From Bacillota bacterium (lineage in GTDB: Bacteria; Bacillota; GCA-003054495; Carboxydocellales; JAJZTU01), in NCBI GenBank assembly GCA_021848765.1, contig JAJZTU010000002.1:1-49831 (forward strand): a DNA stretch of 49,831 bases, in the 5' to 3' direction. Below, one piece after another: positions 15,797-24,602 of this stretch. Numbering within the stretch: position 1 is the first letter of the stretch; every line of letters starts with the position of its first letter. The position numbers and the translations under genes were made by a program. Under the pieces are notes generated by a model, which worked only from the letters and a program-made list of their open reading frames with translations, made no database searches and was not told the DNA's origin.

Positions 15797-16873
15797 TTAT
15801 GTATGGCGGTCCAACATAATTTGGTCCCGGAATCTGTTCAACCCCTCCTTAATAGCCCTGGCTCTAACTTCACCGATTCCTTCTACCTCGTCCAGTTCCT
15901 CTATAGTGGCCTGAAGTATCTCCTGCAAGGTACCAAAGGTTTGGACCAAGTTTTCAATTACAGGCCAAGGCAGCCTGGGGACTTTATCCAGAATCCGGTA
16001 GCCCCGGGGGCTAACCGGCTGATCCAGGGCGCCCACATTGCCCATAAAACCCAGAGCCCTGCTGATCAGGGACAGGTCCAGCAAGTCCTCTGCAGACCAG
16101 TTACGGATAGTCTGCAAAATCTCTTCCGGAGTCTTTTCATGCAGAATGGTACAGTAGTCCTGAATTATCAGCAACCCTTCCGGTTCAACATCAGTCACCA
16201 GTTCGTCCAACTGCATGCTGACCAGTCGACCCTCAGTACCCAACTCGCTTATATAACGCTCGATTTCCTTGACAATCCGCAGGACCATCTCAGTCCGCTG
16301 GATGGCCTTGGCCACATCATACACTGTAACCATGTCGGCTAATTCCAGTTCACTGAGGTTTACCAAGGCCCTGTCCAGAACCGTCTTGTATTTTTCCAAA
16401 GTCTGCACTGCCTGATTTGCTTTAGCCAGAATTACGCTAATATCCCGGAGCACATATTTCATGGCCCCTTTATAAAGAGTAATCACGCTCCGGCGCTGGG
16501 AAATTGATACTACCATTTCCCCTGTTTGGCGGGCCACCCGCTCTGCAGTCCTGTGCCTAATTCCCGTTTCCACCGAAGGAATTCCCGGATCAGGTATCAG
16601 TTGTGTATTGGCAGCCAAGATTCGTTTGGCATCACTACTTAACACAATTGCCCCATCCATCTTGCCTAGTTCGTAAATACTGGCAGGACTGAACTCGGAG
16701 TTGATTTCAAAGCCGCCCTCTACCAACTCCATCACTTGAGGGCTGTCACCAATTACAATCAGAGCCCCTGTTTTAGCCCGCAGGATATTCTCCAAACCTT
16801 CACGCAGCGGTGTCCCAGGCGCTAAAATCCGCAAGGACTGCATGAATTTATCATCAATTCGCTCCTCTTTCAA
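15797..16873 (-). CDS. disA: DNA integrity scanning protein / diadenylate cyclase DisA
   Basis: DisA makes c-di-AMP and scans DNA for branched lesions. The 358-residue protein contains the diadenylate cyclase motifs KMDGAIVLS (about residue 70) and GIRHRTAERVARQTG (about 105), a helical linker, and a C-terminal helix-hairpin-helix domain (TIEELDEVEGIGEVRARAIKEGL). Length matches the family. It begins directly at the radA stop codon, the usual radA-disA coupling in Firmicutes. Confidence 0.97.
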   Translation of the reverse strand: MKEERIDDKFMQSLRILAPGTPLREGLENILRAKTGALIVIGDSPQVMELVEGGFEINSEFSPASIYELGKMDGAIVLSSDAKRILAANTQLIPDPGIPSVETGIRHRTAERVARQTGEMVVSISQRRSVITLYKGAMKYVLRDISVILAKANQAVQTLEKYKTVLDRALVNLSELELADMVTVYDVAKAIQRTEMVLRIVKEIERYISELGTEGRLVSMQLDELVTDVEPEGLLIIQDYCTILHEKTPEEILQTIRNWSAEDLLDLSLISRALGFMGNVGALDQPVSPRGYRILDKVPRLPWPVIENLVQTFGTLQEILQATIEELDEVEGIGEVRARAIKEGLNRFRDQIMLDRHT

Positions 16874-18253
16874 TCAGACACCCCCAAAGGCCTCATCAAG
16901 AGCCTGTAGTACCGAATCTGTACCGATTATTTGCATAGCTTTCCCTTGCAGTTTCCTGGCATTGGCCGCAGGAACAACACAACTGGTAAAGCCCAGTTTT
17001 GCCGCTTCCCGCACCCGTTTTTCCAGGTGGCTCACTGCCCGGATTTCACCGGTCAAACCAATTTCCCCCATCACTGCCAGGCCGGGGTCCAATGGCCTAT
17101 CCCTTAAGCTGGAGGCTAAAGCCATGGCAATCCCCAAATCAACAGCCGGCTCGGACAGCTTAACACCTCCGGCGACATTCACATAGATATCCTGGCTGCC
17201 CAAATGCAGTCCGACTCTTTTTTCCAGTACCGCAGCAATCAAGACTACCCGGTTGAAGTCTACGCCTGCCGTCATCCTGCGCGGCATCCCAAAGGTAGTC
17301 GGGGTAACCAAAGCCTGAATCTCTACCAGCACAGGCCTGGTACCTTCCATACTCACCGTTACCACAGAACCCGCTTCCCCCTTGGGACGCTGGGCCATGA
17401 ACAGCTCCGAGGGGTTAACCACCTCCCGGAGGCCCCCTTCGGTCATTTCAAAGATTCCTATTTCATTGGTGGAACCGAAGCGATTTTTCACCGCCCGCAG
17501 TACCCGGAAGCTGTTGTGGCGCTCCCCTTCAAAATAAAGCACTGTATCCACCATGTGTTCCAGAACCCTTGGACCTGCAATAGCGCCTTCCTTGGTGACA
17601 TGGCCAACCAAAAAAATAGCTGTACCGGTGCTTTTAGCCATTCTCAGCAAGTGGGCCGTACATTCCCGGACTTGCCCAACGCTTCCGGGAGCAGAGGAAA
17701 TTTCTTCCCTGAAGACAGTCTGGATGGAGTCCACAATTAACACCCTTGGCTTGATAGCGGATAAATGCCCTTCCACCATGCCCAGGTTGGTTTCTGCAAG
17801 GACAAACAGCTGTGAACCTAAGGCGCCCAGACGCTGGGCACGCATGCCAATTTGGCGGTCGGACTCCTCGCCGGAAGCATAAATCACCGGACCATTGATC
17901 CTGCTCACTGCATTGGCAACCTGAAGGAGTAGTGTGGATTTGCCGATCCCGGGGTCTCCGCCAACTAATACCAGGGAACCGGGGACAATCCCGCCTCCCA
18001 GCACCCGGTCTAATTCCTGGCTCCCCGTGCCCAGGCGAATTTCCTCACCCAAGCCGATTTCAGTAATCGGCTGTGGCTTTGCTAAGCTGTCCGGCCAGAT
18101 ACCACCGGTAAAGCTACCGCCTCTGGCGGCCTCCCTGGAGACTAATTCCTCCACCATAGTATTCCAGGCTCCACAGCCAGGGCACCTGCCCACCCATTTA
18201 AATTCCTCGTGACCACATTGTTGGCAAAAGAACTTTGTTTTTAGTTTAGCCAT
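16874..18253 (-). CDS. radA: DNA repair protein RadA (Sms)
   Basis: A 459-residue RecA-like helicase acting in recombination intermediates. It shows the N-terminal four-cysteine zinc finger (CQQCGHEEFKWVGRCPGCGAWN region), Walker A GGDPGIGKSTLL (about residue 92), the RadA-specific KNRFG motif (VKNRFGSTNEIG) and a C-terminal Lon-protease-like domain (GGVKLSEPAVDLGIAMALASS). It is transcribed away from the clpC block and runs straight into disA. Confidence 0.97.
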   Translation of the reverse strand: MAKLKTKFFCQQCGHEEFKWVGRCPGCGAWNTMVEELVSREAARGGSFTGGIWPDSLAKPQPITEIGLGEEIRLGTGSQELDRVLGGGIVPGSLVLVGGDPGIGKSTLLLQVANAVSRINGPVIYASGEESDRQIGMRAQRLGALGSQLFVLAETNLGMVEGHLSAIKPRVLIVDSIQTVFREEISSAPGSVGQVRECTAHLLRMAKSTGTAIFLVGHVTKEGAIAGPRVLEHMVDTVLYFEGERHNSFRVLRAVKNRFGSTNEIGIFEMTEGGLREVVNPSELFMAQRPKGEAGSVVTVSMEGTRPVLVEIQALVTPTTFGMPRRMTAGVDFNRVVLIAAVLEKRVGLHLGSQDIYVNVAGGVKLSEPAVDLGIAMALASSLRDRPLDPGLAVMGEIGLTGEIRAVSHLEKRVREAAKLGFTSCVVPAANARKLQGKAMQIIGTDSVLQALDEAFGGV

Positions 18254-18545
18254 TTGTGCCTCCGGCTATTTGCTGAAGTATAATTATACCAGTTTTTGTG
18301 GTATTAAGCAATGACTGATATCGCAGACTGATATCGCAGACACCACGTCCCGGTCAAAGTCGTGGCCGAAAAAAATTATTGGCCAATAAATTTCAGCTGC
18401 GGGTCGACTCCGGATGGGATGGTTACCTTCCGGGCACTGTACTCCACTTCCACACAAAAAACCCCCTGGTTCTCCTAAACCAAAAGGGTTTCTACTAAAA
18501 TCTCAAGTAAATCTGCTAAAACTCCTTTAGTGAGGTTTAAAGTTC
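18254..18545. other. Intergenic region upstream of radA
   Basis: No gene is visible. It contains a tandem 15-base piece (CTGATATCGCAGA twice near 18312-18341) and an imperfect hairpin with AACCCCCTGGTT / AACCAAAAGGGTT around 18462-18491. I could not place a convincing radA promoter. The region continues into the candidate small RNA at 18546-18728, and 18729-18867 shows nothing I can support. Confidence 0.5.
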
Positions 18546-18728
18546 TTGACACTTGGCAAAAAATATACTACATTTAATTTAACAAACATGAATTAATGTT
18601 ATCTAAATGTTTGTTAGGGTGGGTCAAGGCTGCGAGAGCGGCGGTTTTCAAGTTACATAGGAGTTTTGTTATAGCAGGTAATTGCAGTACCTGCTATACA
18701 CCTTTTATCGCCCTTTCGGGCTTTTTTT
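18546..18728 (+). ncRNA. Candidate small RNA between radA and clpC
   Basis: On the plus strand, opposite both neighbours, TTGACA (18546-18551), a 17-base spacer and TACATT (18569-18574) predict a start near 18581. A strong intrinsic terminator GCCC-TTTCG-GGGC type stem (18710-18721) with seven Ts ends at 18728. Between them are an AACAAACAT/ATGTTTGTT stem (18590-18624), a GC-rich middle and a perfect 10-bp hairpin ATAGCAGGTA/TACCTGCTAT (18671-18697). No open reading frame with a ribosome site is visible in the roughly 148 bases. It fits no RNA family I recognise. Confidence 0.55.
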
Positions 18729-18867
18729 ATCGCTTCTTCTAAGCATATCTTCGCCCACACCCACTGTTCGGAATACTGCCGGTACCTTGCAAAGTTGTAC
18801 TTAAAGAATTTTGCCACAACCTCAATTTTTCCCTTAGGGTAAGGTCAAGAGTATCAGTGAAAATTTT

Positions 18868-18900
18868 TTAAAAATACGGAAGGCACCCATTAGGTGCCTT
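18868..18900 (-). terminator. Intrinsic terminator of the ctsR-clpC operon
   Basis: Stem AAGGCACC / GGTGCCTT (18880-18900) on the minus strand, followed by CCGTATTTTTAAA. It lies 49 bases downstream of the clpC stop. Confidence 0.75.
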
Positions 18901-18948
18901 CAAATGACCGGTAACTCGTTTTTATTTTTTCCGGGAACTCTGCAGGCA

Positions 18949-21435
18949 TTAACTCTCAGCCTGCTTATCCGCTTTCTTGCGGCCTTTGCCTTTTTTCTTC
19001 AGGGCAATCTTTCCGTCCTGAGCATCCACCACTACGGTGTCGCCGGTAGCGAAGGCGCCTTTGAGCATCTCTTCAGAGAGTTCGTCTTCGACCATCCTCT
19101 GAATGGAGCGGCGTAGAGGCCTGGCTCCGAAGGCGGGGTCATAACCCTTTTCGATCAGCACATCCTTAGCCGCATCGGTCACCTCAATGGTGATTTCGCT
19201 GTCCTTCAGGCGCTTAGCCAGGGTACTCAGCATCAGGTTGATGATTTCTTTAATGTGCTCTTTCTCCAGGGCATGGAACACGATGGTTTCATCTATCCGG
19301 TTCAGGAACTCGGGCCTAAACGTATGCTTAAGTGAATCCATGACCCGTTCCTTCATTTTTTCGTAATCGGCTGCCGCCACGTTTTTAGCATTAAAGCCCA
19401 TGACACTTTCCCGCTTCAGGGTGCTGGCGCCTACGTTGGAGGTCATAATGATTACGGTGTTGCGGAAGTCTACGGTACGGCCCCTGGTGTCGGTGAGCCG
19501 GCCGTCCTCCAGTACCTGGAGCAGAATGTTAAACACCTCAGGATGGGCTTTTTCCACTTCGTCCAGCAGCACTACGGAGTAGGGCTTCCTGCGTACCGCT
19601 TCGGTGAGCTGGCCGCCCTCGTCGTGCCCGATATAGCCGGGAGGGGCGCCTACCAGGCGGGATACAGCATGTTTTTCCATATACTCGGACATGTCAATCC
19701 GCACCATAGCATCCTCATCACCGAACAGGGCTTCCGCCAGGGCCCGGCCCAATTCAGTTTTACCCACCCCGGTAGGGCCCAGGAAGATGAAGGAGCCAAT
19801 GGGCCGCTTAGGGTCTTTGAGGCCTGCCCTGGCCCGCCTGATGGCCCGGGATACCGCTTTAACGGCATCATCCTGGCCAATTACCCGTTCATGGAGGATT
19901 TTTTCCATGTTCAGCAGCCTGGTGGACTCTTCTTCGGCCAGCTTTTTGACCGGGACTCCGGTCCAGCTGGCTACAATGTGGGCAATGTCCTCATCAGTAA
20001 CCGTTGAGCGTTCCCCTACCTTTTCATTGTTCCAGTCAACCTTCCTCTGTTCCAACTCTTCCTTGAGCCGCTGCTCTGTGTCACGCAGCTGGGCAGCTTT
20101 TTCAAATTCCTGACCCAGTACGGCAGCTTCTTTTTCTTTTTGGATTTTTTCCAACTCCTTCTCTTTCTCCTTGAGGTCAGGAGGAGCGACAAAGGAGCGC
20201 AGCCTTACCCGGGAAGCAGCTTCATCGATCAGGTCAATTGCCTTGTCAGGCATAAACCGGTCCGTAATATAGCGGTCAGATAGTTTTACTGCAGCTTCAA
20301 TAGCTTCATCACTAATCTTAACCCTGTGATGAGCCTCATAACGGTCCCGGAGCCCCCGCAGGATTTCCATCGCTTCTTCAACCGTAGGTTCACCTACCTT
20401 AATGGGCTGGAAGCGCCTTTCCAGAGCCGGGTCTTTTTCAATATGCTTACGGTATTCATCCAGGGTGGTAGCTCCGATGCACTGGAGCTCTCCTCTGGCC
20501 AGGGCTGGTTTTAGGATGTTGGCTGCATCAATTGCTCCCTCTGCCGCACCGGCCCCAATCAGCGTATGCAGCTCATCAATAAAGAGAATGATATTTTGAG
20601 CCTGGCGAATCTCATCAGTGACTTTTTTCAGTCTTTCTTCAAATTCCCCTCTGAACTTGGAACCGGCTACCACAGAGGCTAAATCCAAGGTTACCACCCG
20701 TTTATTCAGCAGGGTCTCAGGGACCTTTCCTTCCACAATCCGCTGGGCGAGTCCTTCAGCAATAGCGGTTTTACCGACACCGGGCTCACCAATCAGGCAG
20801 GGGTTGTTTTTGGTCCGGCGGCTCAATACCTGGATGACCCGCTCAATCTCATTTTCCCGCCCAACAACCGGGTCAAGTTTACTTTCCCTGGCCATATCAG
20901 TGAGGTCCCGTCCAAATTCGTTCAGAGTCGGGGTGCTGGCCTGTGGTTTAGCCTGGTGGTGACCGGCTGCACCGGCATTCGCAGTCCCCCCGGGAGAAAC
21001 CAATCCACCAAGCAGGCGCAGCACCTGGTTCCTCACCCGGTCTAAATTCGCGCCAAGGTTCTGCAGCACCCGGGCGGCAACACCTTCTCCTTCCCTGATC
21101 AATCCCAGGAGCAGGTGCTCAGTCCCAATATAGTTATGTCCCAGTCTCCTGGCCTCATCAAAGGAAAGCTCCAGCACCTTTTTAGCCCTGGGGGTAAGCC
21201 CGATTTCCCCTTTTACCGGACCCTCTCCTTTGCCAACAATCTTTTCTACTTCTGTCCTTACGCTCTCCAGGCTGATTCCTAAGGACTGCAGAGCCTTAGC
21301 CGCAATTCCTTCACCCTCTACAATCAGTCCCAGTAAAAGCTGCTCAGTCCCCACATAGTTATAGTTCAAGCGCCGGGCTTCATCCTGGGCCAGCATCAAT
21401 ACTTTTTGAGCCCGTTCAGTAAATCTGCCAAACAT
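18949..21435 (-). CDS. clpC: ATP-dependent Clp protease ATP-binding subunit ClpC
   Basis: An 828-residue Hsp100 unfoldase that works with ClpP. The order is two Clp_N repeats (start MFGRFTERAQKVL; VGTEQLLLGLI and IGTEHLLLGLI repeats), AAA+ domain 1 (GEPGVGKTAIAEG), a UVR-type middle domain (about 420-455), and AAA+ domain 2 (GPTGVGKTELGRA) ending in a Lys-rich tail. The ATG at 21435 has GGAGGTGG five bases upstream. It is the last gene of ctsR-mcsA-mcsB-clpC and is expected to be under CtsR repression. Confidence 0.97.
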   Translation of the reverse strand: MFGRFTERAQKVLMLAQDEARRLNYNYVGTEQLLLGLIVEGEGIAAKALQSLGISLESVRTEVEKIVGKGEGPVKGEIGLTPRAKKVLELSFDEARRLGHNYIGTEHLLLGLIREGEGVAARVLQNLGANLDRVRNQVLRLLGGLVSPGGTANAGAAGHHQAKPQASTPTLNEFGRDLTDMARESKLDPVVGRENEIERVIQVLSRRTKNNPCLIGEPGVGKTAIAEGLAQRIVEGKVPETLLNKRVVTLDLASVVAGSKFRGEFEERLKKVTDEIRQAQNIILFIDELHTLIGAGAAEGAIDAANILKPALARGELQCIGATTLDEYRKHIEKDPALERRFQPIKVGEPTVEEAMEILRGLRDRYEAHHRVKISDEAIEAAVKLSDRYITDRFMPDKAIDLIDEAASRVRLRSFVAPPDLKEKEKELEKIQKEKEAAVLGQEFEKAAQLRDTEQRLKEELEQRKVDWNNEKVGERSTVTDEDIAHIVASWTGVPVKKLAEEESTRLLNMEKILHERVIGQDDAVKAVSRAIRRARAGLKDPKRPIGSFIFLGPTGVGKTELGRALAEALFGDEDAMVRIDMSEYMEKHAVSRLVGAPPGYIGHDEGGQLTEAVRRKPYSVVLLDEVEKAHPEVFNILLQVLEDGRLTDTRGRTVDFRNTVIIMTSNVGASTLKRESVMGFNAKNVAAADYEKMKERVMDSLKHTFRPEFLNRIDETIVFHALEKEHIKEIINLMLSTLAKRLKDSEITIEVTDAAKDVLIEKGYDPAFGARPLRRSIQRMVEDELSEEMLKGAFATGDTVVVDAQDGKIALKKKGKGRKKADKQAES

Positions 21436-21453
21436 AATGTCCACCTCCAATAA

Positions 21454-22524
21454 TTACTTTCCTTCAAACATGGCCAGCCTCTCCCTGATCAGTGCAGCCC
21501 GGCGTACGTCCCTTTCTCCGGGTGACAGTTCAGTGCCGGAAAGCTTCTGGAGATAAGCCGGCCTGGTCAAAACCATTAGCTCATTTAGAACCTTCCCATC
21601 CACACCTTTAATAATCCCCAGGTCGATGCCCAGCCGGACCGCTGACAGCAGGTTGATGGCCTCTTGGGAATCCATTATCCGGGCAAAGCGGAGGACTCCA
21701 TAGGAGCGGTTTACCTTATCTTCCAGGGCCTCTCTGCTGTCTTTAAGCAGCAATTCCCTGGCTGCCCTTTCCTGATTGATAATCTGTTTGGCCACTGCCT
21801 CCAGGTTGCCGATTATTTCTTCTTCTCCCCGGCCCAAGGTAATCTGGTTCGATATCTGAAAGAGGTTTCCCGCAGCCTCACTACCTTCGCCATAAAGTCC
21901 CCGCACCGTCAGCCCCACCTGGGTAATGGCTGTAATCAGCCGGTTCAGCTGGTTAACCATCACCAGGGCCGGGAGGTGCATCATCACTGAAGCCCGCAAA
22001 CCGGTCCCCACATTGGTGGGACAAGCAGTAAGGTATCCCCGGCGCTCACAGAAGGCAATATCTAAGGTTTTCTCCAGCAGGTCATCCACCCGGCCGGCAG
22101 CTTTCCACGCCTCCTGCAGTTGAAGTCCCGGCAGGAGGCATTGAATCCGGAGGTGGTCCTCCTCGTTGACCATGATGCTTACCGTCTCGTCTTCGCTTAA
22201 AACCACAGCCTTAAAATCCCCGGGCTGCGCGTGCTGGGGACTCACCAGGTGTTTTTCCACCAGGATTTGCCGCTCGTTAGGGGACAATTGGTTCATCATG
22301 GTAAACTCCAATTTACCTTTTTTACGGTTGAGCGGCTTTTCCACAGCCAGGCGCACCCCGGCCAGGACTTTGTTTCCATCGGCCTCACCCATTAGGTGGG
22401 GAAAAGGTACTGCCTCCAGGTTCCGGGCTAAGCGTATCCTACTGCTGATGACAATATCGGCATCAGGCCCGGTCCCTTTCATCCACGCACTCAACGCATT
22501 GTTAATGGTGTCTTTTAGAGACAT
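21454..22524 (-). CDS. mcsB: Protein arginine kinase McsB
   Basis: A 356-residue phosphagen-kinase-like enzyme that phosphorylates arginines of CtsR and of unfolded proteins, tagging them for ClpCP. Visible are the substrate/ATP motif DIVISSRIRLARNLEAVPFP near residue 23, RGYLTACPTNVGTGLRASVMMHLP near 170, and GLYGEGSEAAGNLFQISNQ near 210. It begins one base after the mcsA stop codon and lies 18 bases before clpC, as in Bacillus. Confidence 0.96.
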   Translation of the reverse strand: MSLKDTINNALSAWMKGTGPDADIVISSRIRLARNLEAVPFPHLMGEADGNKVLAGVRLAVEKPLNRKKGKLEFTMMNQLSPNERQILVEKHLVSPQHAQPGDFKAVVLSEDETVSIMVNEEDHLRIQCLLPGLQLQEAWKAAGRVDDLLEKTLDIAFCERRGYLTACPTNVGTGLRASVMMHLPALVMVNQLNRLITAITQVGLTVRGLYGEGSEAAGNLFQISNQITLGRGEEEIIGNLEAVAKQIINQERAARELLLKDSREALEDKVNRSYGVLRFARIMDSQEAINLLSAVRLGIDLGIIKGVDGKVLNELMVLTRPAYLQKLSGTELSPGERDVRRAALIRERLAMFEGK

Positions 22525-23046
22525 CTACCTCCCCTCCTTCTCCACTGCTTTTTCCAGTTCCTTAATCCTGTCCCGCAGGCTTGCCGCCTGTTCAAATTCC
22601 TCCCGTGCCACTGCCTGCTGCAGTTGGGTGCGCAGGTTAGCCAGTTCCTTAGAGAGCTTCAATGAGCCTCCTCTTCTTTCCGGCACCTTTCCGGTATGGC
22701 GGTTAGCCCCGTGAATCCTGCGCAAGACCGTGTCCAGGGGTTCGGAAAACTGGTCATAACATTTACTGCAACCCAGGAGTCCTGATCGCGCAAACTCCTG
22801 ATAAGTTATTCCGCAATTATCGCACTTCACTACTTCCGGATAAGAGGTTGTTACAGGCTGACCCCAGGTTTCCCCGCTAAACAACCCGCTCAGGAAGTCA
22901 AAGACACTGGGCGGTTGGTGAAAAGCTCCCAAGTGCTGCCCACTATGCGCGCAAACCTCACACAGGTGGGACTCCCGTTTCTCTCCGTTGGTAATCTTAG
23001 TTACATGAACCGTCGCCGGCCGCTCCTTGCATTTATCACAGATCAT
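22525..23046 (-). CDS. mcsA: McsA, zinc-finger activator of McsB
   Basis: The 173-residue protein has two CxxC pairs at the start (CDKCKERPATV... HLCEVCA), two more in the middle (VKCDNCGITY and LLGCSKCYD) and a C-terminal UVR domain (about 135-168, LQQAVAREEFEQAASLRDRI). It activates the McsB kinase in characterised systems. It lies between ctsR and mcsB. Confidence 0.94.
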   Translation of the reverse strand: MICDKCKERPATVHVTKITNGEKRESHLCEVCAHSGQHLGAFHQPPSVFDFLSGLFSGETWGQPVTTSYPEVVKCDNCGITYQEFARSGLLGCSKCYDQFSEPLDTVLRRIHGANRHTGKVPERRGGSLKLSKELANLRTQLQQAVAREEFEQAASLRDRIKELEKAVEKEGR

Positions 23047-23073
23047 CAGCCCGATCCTCCTTTGCCGGAATCC

Positions 23074-23541
23074 TTATTCCCCCCTAAGGGTAGTTAAAAG
23101 GGCCGTCTTTAGCAACCTGGCCCGCAGGTAATCCCTTCCCGGCAGGTCTCCCTTCAGTACCCGCCGGTCTGTCACTGCCTCTAAAATCAATTTTTCCCGC
23201 TTAGTTAAAAAATCCTCCTCAAAAAGCCGCTGAATAATCCCATGGGCCTCCTGCTGACTGATGGCCTCACCGATGATTTCCCCAATGAGTTCCAGCCAAT
23301 GGTCCTCCCCGCCATCGTGCCAAACCCGGACAATCCGTACATACCCTCCGCCGCCCCGCCGGCTTTCCACCAGGTAGCCCCGCTGGAAAGTAAAACGGGT
23401 CGCCAAAACATAATTTATCTGGGAGGGGACACAGCGGAACTTTTCGGCCAGTTCATTGCGCTGAATTTCAATCGACCCTGCTGTACTTCTATGGAGTAAA
23501 TCCTTCAGGTATTCTTCAATATAGTCACTAAGATTGGCCAT
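23074..23541 (-). CDS. ctsR: Heat-shock repressor CtsR
   Basis: A 155-residue winged-helix repressor: N-terminal MANLSDYIEEYLKDLL, the HTH/wing region with LAEKFRCVPSQINYVLATRF and the arginine-glycine wing VESRRGGGGYVRIVRV that reads the operator. The C-terminal domain is the McsB/ClpC-regulated half. A consensus CtsR operator lies 38 bases upstream, so autoregulation of the whole operon is expected. Confidence 0.97.
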   Translation of the reverse strand: MANLSDYIEEYLKDLLHRSTAGSIEIQRNELAEKFRCVPSQINYVLATRFTFQRGYLVESRRGGGGYVRIVRVWHDGGEDHWLELIGEIIGEAISQQEAHGIIQRLFEEDFLTKREKLILEAVTDRRVLKGDLPGRDYLRARLLKTALLTTLRGE

Positions 23542-23578
23542 AGTAACCTCCCCTCACTTCTTCTGATTCGTCATTACC

Positions 23579-23612
23579 TTTGACTTTCTTTGACCTTTAT
23601 AATTTTATTATA
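23579..23612 (-). promoter_or_regulatory. CtsR operator and -10 region of the ctsR operon
   Basis: GGTCAAAGAAAGTCAAA on the minus strand (23595-23579) matches the CtsR heptad repeat RGTCAAA-NAN-RGTCAAA exactly. A TATAAT (23612-23607) lies just upstream, so the operator covers the start-site region. The -35 is ambiguous: TTGCAT with 19-base spacing is the best candidate. Confidence 0.92.
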
Positions 23613-23707
23613 ACCCCTGCAAGTAGTTGTTATGCAAGGCCGTTCAGGCCCGAAATAGCCGGCTAACAACCCCCTACAGCGATTTGCATCTGATTTTTTA
23701 CCAACGG

Positions 23708-24367
23708 CTAACGCTCTTGGTTATTCTTAAGCCCGCAAATATCCAGCAGGTCAGAAAAATGTCCCAATACAAAGTGGGGCTTCTGTTCCTGCAGTGTTTC
23801 CCGGGGATGGACACTCCACCCTACAGCAGCGCTGGAAACTCCTGCGTTGAGGGCACATCTGAGATCATAGGGACTGTCCCCGACCATCAGCGCCCCTTCC
23901 TTCCCCTGGCTAAGCTGATGCAGGGCCAGCTCAATAGGTTCCGGGTGGGGTTTAGGGTTTTTTACATCTTCAATAGTTATGCAGGTCCTAATGAACTGGT
24001 CAAGACCAAATAGCTTTAACCCCCACTGGCTGGTCATTTTCAGCTTGGAGGTCACTACGCCCAGGGTTACCCCCGCCTTTTGCAGAGCTTCCATAGTTTC
24101 AAAGATTCCCGGGAAAACCTTAATCAACTCATCATGGTTGGCGTACATAAAATCCCTGTAAGTAGCAATAAGCTCATCCACCCGGTTAGCATCATACCTG
24201 GCCAGAGTGTCCCGCAGGGGTTCCCCAAAGTAGGGGTAAAACTCTTCATCGGACAACTGTAAGCCCAGATGCCTGCTCAGGGTGTGTTGAAAGGACTTAA
24301 TGATGAGATCATTAGTATTAAGGATAGTTCCATCTAAGTCAAATAATACACAGGAAAAAGTCTTCAC
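23708..24367 (-). CDS. ppaX: HAD-family phosphatase, PpaX-like
   Basis: A 219-residue haloacid dehalogenase-type hydrolase. Motif I is FDLDGTILNTNDLI (nucleophile D11 region), motif II VVTSK, and motif III/IV KNPKPHPEPIELAL and MVGDSPYDLRCA. Similarity to Bacillus PpaX is strong in the cap (ATYRDFMYANHDELIKVFPG IFETMEAL region), which suggests a pyrophosphatase or phosphoglycolate-type phosphatase. Phosphoglycolate phosphatase is an alternative that would be interesting beside the glycolate-oxidase-like genes, but the gene is separated from them by 235 bases. Confidence 0.8.
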   Translation of the reverse strand: MKTFSCVLFDLDGTILNTNDLIIKSFQHTLSRHLGLQLSDEEFYPYFGEPLRDTLARYDANRVDELIATYRDFMYANHDELIKVFPGIFETMEALQKAGVTLGVVTSKLKMTSQWGLKLFGLDQFIRTCITIEDVKNPKPHPEPIELALHQLSQGKEGALMVGDSPYDLRCALNAGVSSAAVGWSVHPRETLQEQKPHFVLGHFSDLLDICGLKNNQER

Positions 24368-24496
24368 CGCTAAGCCCCCTAACCTCTGCCATTAAAAACC
24401 AGAGTTCACCGTAAAACAGCTATAAAGCGCGTCATTACTTAATTTGTTATAAAATTTCTATACTAATTTTACAGTATCTTCGCCGGAGAAACAACC

Positions 24497-24598
24497 ATGC
24501 GAACTAACTTGAAATTATTCGCCCGGGAAACACCGGCGTTATCGGCAGAGGCTTTGGCTAGTTGGTTTGAGTTCCTTTCTCCTGAAGTTGATATCTAA
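24497..24598 (+). CDS. Possible 33-residue protein, unrecognised
   Basis: A short plus-strand frame (MRTNLKLFARETPALSAEAL...) with GGAG eight bases before the ATG. It runs against its neighbours, and ends five bases before the stop of the GlcD-like gene on the other strand. No family recognised; it may be a decayed remnant or chance. The CGCCGG at 24481 and CCGGCG at 24532 form a loose inverted pair. Confidence 0.25.
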   Translation: MRTNLKLFARETPALSAEALASWFEFLSPEVDI

Positions 24599-24602
24599 AT
24601 TA

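Noticed and set aside
16157..16342. Plus-strand frames opposite disA, radA, clpC and the methyltransferase genes
   Set aside because: They are complementary-strand frames of well-supported genes with no start signals of their own.
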